64,000 nt of DNA, from positions 2,232,001-2,296,000 of the forward strand of contig NZ_CP094468.1 in assembly GCF_023347275.1 (NCBI RefSeq). Direction: 5' to 3'. The position numbers were made by a program, and so were the translations under genes. The DNA comes from Faecalibacterium sp. I3-3-89. GTDB taxonomy: Bacteria > Bacillota > Clostridia > Oscillospirales > Ruminococcaceae. The notes under the pieces were generated by a model. That model was not told the origin of the DNA, made no database searches, and worked only from the letters and a program-made list of their open reading frames with translations. Positions 60,472 to 64,000 of the stretch are shown piece by piece. Numbering within the stretch: position 1 is the first letter of the stretch; each line of letters starts with the position of its first letter.

Positions 60472-62268
60472 TTAGTACAGTTCGAGCTTCAGCATTTTTT
60501 GGAAATGCAGGGTGATCTTATAGATCGTTTCCGGCCATGCGGTGCGCAGGCGCGGGTCGGTGATAGGCACCGCCGTAACAGCAGCCGTTGCGGCGTCCGG
60601 GTCAAAGCGGATGCCGCCCAGTGTGCCCACCGCAAAGCCGTCCGCAGTGGGGACGGGTTGCTGCTCGGTGAGCAGGGTCAGGTCTACTGTGCCGGGATAG
60701 TCTGTTTCGTCCCGCAGGGTGATGCCCTGTTCGCTGACAGATACGCTGCGGCGGTAGGTGGTAAGCCCCGGGATGGGCGGGTACGCGCCCGCCAGTTCGC
60801 CGGTGATGCTATTTTCCTCGGTGCACACCTCCCGGGCAGCGTATTCCGCGCCGGGCAGCTGCTGCACGCCGTCAAAGGTGGGCAGGTTGTGCCATGCGCT
60901 CTGCATCGTCCAGATCTCATACCGCTGAGGGCTGAAGGTCTTTTTGGTGTAGCTCTCCACTCCGATATCGATGAGAAACGGTCTTCCGTCCTTGTACACG
61001 GTAATGCTGCCGGTATCGTTGTGGTTGTGGCTGTCGCCGTTGGAGCCAAACTTTGCACCCAGCACCCAGCTGCCCTGCCGTGCGGCATAAATGCCTACAC
61101 TGGGGTACCATACTGCAGAACGATGCTGGGGAACTGCGGCGTATTCCATCAGTTCCTGCTCGGCAAAGGCGGTGGTCAGCCGGTACCACAGGTTGATGTG
61201 GGTGCTGCCGTCCGGGTTCTGCAAATGGTCGGGGTCGGCATCGGCGCGGAAATCTGCCGCCGCAAGGGCCTGCAAAGCATCGCTGCCTACGGCCTGTCCA
61301 AAGCGGTATTCCCGTGCACCGCAGCGCCCGGCCAGGGGGCTGCAATCGCCAAAGTTCAGATAGTAAGGTCCTTCCACATGGACATTGCAGATGTACTCCG
61401 CGATATTTTTGATCTTTGTTTCTCTGAATAGCGGGCGGAAGGCCTCCGGCGCAACGTTGGATAAAATTTCAAGACAGCCCCACAGGGTCAGTCCGGCGTG
61501 GCGATAATACTGCGCACCCTCGTTGCAGCAGCCGTCCGCGCCGTAGTCCTTCAAAAAGCAGTCGAGGCTGTAGGCTGCCTGCTTGACGGCAGCTTTTCGC
61601 TGCTGCTGGGTGGTGGGCAGCAGAAAAACGGTGAGCAGCACATTCTGAGTGCACCAGCTCGTCCAGTTACACATAGGCTCTTCGCCGTTGCCCATCCACC
61701 AGAAGTGGCTTGTAAAATAAGGCGTCAGGATGCGGGCGTCCAGCTCCCGCTCCATCCTCGCCGTGATGCCCGGCGCGGCAGTATCCAGCTCATCGGGCAG
61801 TAAGTACCGGGTCAGCGCCAGAAGCGCGCCGGTCTCGGCGGCAAATAAATCCACGATGGGGCGGGTGGTGTCCGGCAGGGGCAGCTGCGGGGTGTCCCGC
61901 ACATAACTGTTGTGGGCGGGCAGCTGCCATGCACTTTCCTCGCAGATCGCCCATACGGTATCGGCAATTTCATCCAGAAAGCGCCCTTTGTGCTCCACAC
62001 ACTCGGCACTTACCAGCGCGCACAGCCGCGCCCGGCGGGAAAAGTAAGCCGTCTCCCATGGGGTGCGCCGCCCAGTGTGGGTGAAATCCAGCCAGAGCGA
62101 GAGCGGCAGGGGCGCAATGGGCGTTTGCAGCGCGGCTTCCCCCGCCTGCAAAAAGCGCTGCTTTGCCCGCAGGGGCAGCCCCTGCCATGCGGTGTGCTCT
62201 TTGACAGGGGGAAAGGGCCGGTAATCGGGAAGAAATTCCGGCAGATGAGCAAGCTGTTCCTGTATCAT
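60472..62268 (-). CDS. Heparinase II/III family protein
   Basis: 598 residues: an alpha/alpha toroid (about 60-350) and a C-terminal antiparallel beta-sheet domain with the family motif SHNHNDTGSITVYKDGRPFLIDIG (around 405-428), in which the His pair is conserved. No signal peptide, so it would act inside the cell on imported uronic-acid oligosaccharides or related glycans by beta-elimination. GGAGG lies 4 nt before ATG 62268. Neighbouring YesMN-type regulators fit a glycan-utilisation locus. Confidence 0.85.
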   Translation of the reverse strand: MIQEQLAHLPEFLPDYRPFPPVKEHTAWQGLPLRAKQRFLQAGEAALQTPIAPLPLSLWLDFTHTGRRTPWETAYFSRRARLCALVSAECVEHKGRFLDEIADTVWAICEESAWQLPAHNSYVRDTPQLPLPDTTRPIVDLFAAETGALLALTRYLLPDELDTAAPGITARMERELDARILTPYFTSHFWWMGNGEEPMCNWTSWCTQNVLLTVFLLPTTQQQRKAAVKQAAYSLDCFLKDYGADGCCNEGAQYYRHAGLTLWGCLEILSNVAPEAFRPLFRETKIKNIAEYICNVHVEGPYYLNFGDCSPLAGRCGAREYRFGQAVGSDALQALAAADFRADADPDHLQNPDGSTHINLWYRLTTAFAEQELMEYAAVPQHRSAVWYPSVGIYAARQGSWVLGAKFGSNGDSHNHNDTGSITVYKDGRPFLIDIGVESYTKKTFSPQRYEIWTMQSAWHNLPTFDGVQQLPGAEYAAREVCTEENSITGELAGAYPPIPGLTTYRRSVSVSEQGITLRDETDYPGTVDLTLLTEQQPVPTADGFAVGTLGGIRFDPDAATAAVTAVPITDPRLRTAWPETIYKITLHFQKMLKLELY

Positions 62269-62282
62269 AAAAGCCTCCGATT

Positions 62283-63545
62283 TTAAATACTTTGCTGGTA
62301 TTCCCGCGGGCTGAGCCCCGTGACCTTTTTGAATACCTTGGAAAAATAGAAAGCGCTCTCGTACCCCAGTTTCTCAGCGATCTCGTATACTTTCAAATCG
62401 CCCTGTTCCAGCATCTCTTTTGCCGCAGCGATGCGGGTCTCGGTGATGTACTCCACAAAGCCGCTGTCGCCGTATTTGCCGAACAGCTGGCTGAGGTAGT
62501 TGGGCGAAAAATTGAATACAGCCGCCACATCGGCCAGCGTCAGTTTTTCCGAAAGATGATTCTTAACATACTCCTGCACCTGTGCCACCACCTGCATCTT
62601 CCCGGCGGTGGCGTCGCCCTCGTTGACCTCCACGAACTGGATGGGCTGCTCCACCGTGAGCAGGGGCTGTAGGTGGGCGTTTTCCCGGCAGCGGCGCGCC
62701 AGCCCCAGCAGGGAGCCGGTGGGGCGTCCTACCGCCCAGAGCAGCCGCACCGTGAAATAGTTGTATAGAATTTGGCTGGCGCGTTCCAGCAGCGGGCGCA
62801 GTACCGTCCGGTATTTTTGGCACTGGGCATCGGTCAGGCAGAAAAGCACATTGCAGCGCATGGCATCCGCCCCGGTCACATAGCAGGGCAGGTAGTTTTG
62901 CAGGGTGGTCTCCAGCATCCGCCCGCAGGAAAAACTCAGCTTCAGCTGCTGGGCGGGGGTAAGGGCGGTGTTGGCGATGATCTCGCAGCTGGCTACAAGG
63001 TAGGCGTCGCTTGCAAGGTTCAGCTCCATGTGCTGCAAAGGCTGCTCCAATGCGGCTTCGTCCGGGAACAGCCCGGCGTACAACCGCACGAAAAAACGCT
63101 CCTGATAGCTGCGCACACTCTCGGCAAGATTTTCCTGTGCTGACAATTCGCCCAGCAAAGCACGCTCCTTTTTTACCTTTTCGGCGGCCTTGGCAAGGGC
63201 GGTTTGCAGGTTTTCGGGGGTCAGGTCCAGCTTGACCAGATAATCCACCACTCCGGCACCCATGGCCTGCTTGATGTAATCAAATTCTTCAAAGCTGGTC
63301 AGCATGATAAAGGCGGGCAGGGCGTTGCGCTCCCGGCAGGTGCGGGCAAGGGTAAGCCCGTCCATCACCGGCATTTTTACGTCGGCAATGACGATATCCG
63401 GCTTCTCCCGCTCAATGAGTTCCAGCGCCAGCTTTCCGTTGCGGGCGGTGCCGCAGACGGTATAGCCCAGCTTTTCCCATTCCAGCATCCCCTGCAGGCC
63501 GATGAGCACCAGCGGCTCATCATCCACCAGTAATATCCGCAGCAT
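62283..63545 (-). CDS. YesN-type response regulator with AraC DNA-binding domain
   Basis: 420 residues. The receiver domain spans 1-120 (ILLVDDEP with Asp pair at 8-9, phosphoacceptor Asp in VIADVKMPVMDG near 55, Lys in LVKLDL). A variable middle follows, and a C-terminal AraC pair of helix-turn-helices spans about 322-420 (LTLADVAAVFNFSPNYLSQLFGKYG, IAEKLGYESAFYFSKVFKKVTGLSPREYQ). ATG 63545 follows AAAGGAG by 6 nt. It overlaps the kinase gene by 26 bp. Confidence 0.93.
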   Translation of the reverse strand: MLRILLVDDEPLVLIGLQGMLEWEKLGYTVCGTARNGKLALELIEREKPDIVIADVKMPVMDGLTLARTCRERNALPAFIMLTSFEEFDYIKQAMGAGVVDYLVKLDLTPENLQTALAKAAEKVKKERALLGELSAQENLAESVRSYQERFFVRLYAGLFPDEAALEQPLQHMELNLASDAYLVASCEIIANTALTPAQQLKLSFSCGRMLETTLQNYLPCYVTGADAMRCNVLFCLTDAQCQKYRTVLRPLLERASQILYNYFTVRLLWAVGRPTGSLLGLARRCRENAHLQPLLTVEQPIQFVEVNEGDATAGKMQVVAQVQEYVKNHLSEKLTLADVAAVFNFSPNYLSQLFGKYGDSGFVEYITETRIAAAKEMLEQGDLKVYEIAEKLGYESAFYFSKVFKKVTGLSPREYQQSI

Positions 63546-64000
63546 GGGTGTCTCCTTTCTGTTGATAGGGCAGCCGGATGGTGACCTCGGTGCCCACGTC
63601 CTCTTCACTTTCAATGGTCAGGCCGTAACCCTCGCCAAAGGAATACCGGATGCGGCGGTTCACGTTCCACAGGCCGACATGACGGAACTTTTCAGCCTTT
63701 TCGGCACCCTCGGCGGGCTCGTCCAGAAGGTGAGCTACCTGCTCCGGCGGCATGCCCACGCCGTCATCGGTAATGCGCAGCAATACGTCCCCGGTATCCG
63801 GGTCGGTGGAGATATCCAGCAGCACGCTGCCGTGGCCGCCCTTGGGTTCCAGCCCGTGGAAGATGGCGTTTTCCACCAGCGGCTGCAAGGTGAACCGGGG
63901 AATCATGCAGTCCCGGCAAAGGGTCTCGCTTTCAATGCGGGAGACCTCAATCTCCAGGTCGCCGCCGTAGCGGTACTGCTGGATGGTAAAGTAATCGTTG
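63520..64000 (-). CDS. YesM-type sensor histidine kinase (partial, C-terminal part)
   Basis: The frame runs off the right edge. The visible 160 residues begin YFTIQQYRYGG and contain the N-box QPLVENAIFHGLEPK, G1 box DDGVGM and G2 region GLWNVNRRIRYSFGEGYGL of the ATPase domain. The YRYGGDLEIEV spacing is typical of the His_kinase/YesM family, whose phosphorylated His and membrane part lie outside the window. It phosphorylates the adjacent YesN-like regulator. Confidence 0.9.
   Translation of the reverse strand, partial: NDYFTIQQYRYGGDLEIEVSRIESETLCRDCMIPRFTLQPLVENAIFHGLEPKGGHGSVLLDISTDPDTGDVLLRITDDGVGMPPEQVAHLLDEPAEGAEKAEKFRHVGLWNVNRRIRYSFGEGYGLTIESEEDVGTEVTIRLPYQQKGDTHAADITGG

Noticed and set aside
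1..64000. CRISPR array, rRNA operon, prophage or replication origin
   Set aside because: No regularly spaced repeats, rRNA sequence, phage structural genes or DnaA-box clusters were seen.

Overview
The window reads as a chromosomal segment of a GC-rich, low-redundancy gut Firmicute, most likely Faecalibacterium or a close Oscillospiraceae relative. This is inferred from Gram-positive style ribosome binding sites (AGGAG 6-9 nt before starts), T-box and TPP leaders, lipoprotein signals, the gene families present, and repeated palindromic intergenic elements beginning AACCTCTC and ending GAGAGGTT. No rRNA or species marker is present, so the genus is an inference.

Layout. 0.1-8.4 kb: phosphofructokinase, then dTDP-sugar genes rfbA-rfbD-rfbB and two glycosyltransferase genes (cell-surface polysaccharide), separated by a small toxin-like gene with a convergent RNA. 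8.5-15.4 kb: SpoIID-like protein, split ThrE-type exporter, a small lipoprotein, nitroreductase and a polar amino-acid ABC transporter. 15.5-18.7 kb: a TPM / zinc-ribbon / SPFH operon resembling Bacillus ydjHGI. 18.8-23.6 kb: a TPP-riboswitch-controlled thiW-thiM-thiE-thiD-thiC operon (HMP synthesis plus thiazole salvage). 23.6-26.8 kb: tRNA-Gln, two small proteins, ilvA, a second copy of the toxin/antisense module and a lipoprotein. 27-33 kb: leuA-leuC-leuD-leuB behind a leucine T-box, interrupted by palindromic elements. 33-44 kb: a heterodimeric ABC exporter, an SseB/Sel1-like protein, an Hsp70, an exported protein, FtsH, a trigger-factor-like protein without PPIase, and tRNA-Leu(CAG). 44.6-53.4 kb: a Crp/Fnr regulator divergent from a 1290-residue CoA-dehydratase-activase-type protein, convergent with a Fec-type ABC transporter plus fused cupin. 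53.5-58.2 kb: remnant of a mobilizable element (ParB-like protein, 5'-truncated relaxase, decayed non-coding stretch). 58.3-64 kb: a YesMN-type two-component system with heparinase II/III, F5/8-like and YesL-like genes, running off the right end.

The most interesting structure is a two-copy module (about 4.5-4.97 kb and 25.82-26.24 kb). Each copy has a 40-46 residue membrane peptide with a Lys-rich tail, its own promoter, a long structured leader with a 5' hairpin, and a convergent short RNA with a near-consensus promoter. The two transcripts share one bidirectional terminator hairpin that contains the peptide's stop codon. Peptide mRNA and antisense RNA begin with the same roughly 40-nt leader sequence in the same sense, so the DNA carries it as an inverted repeat. 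This looks like a type I toxin-antitoxin family, related in layout to Fst/par but with different repeat geometry.
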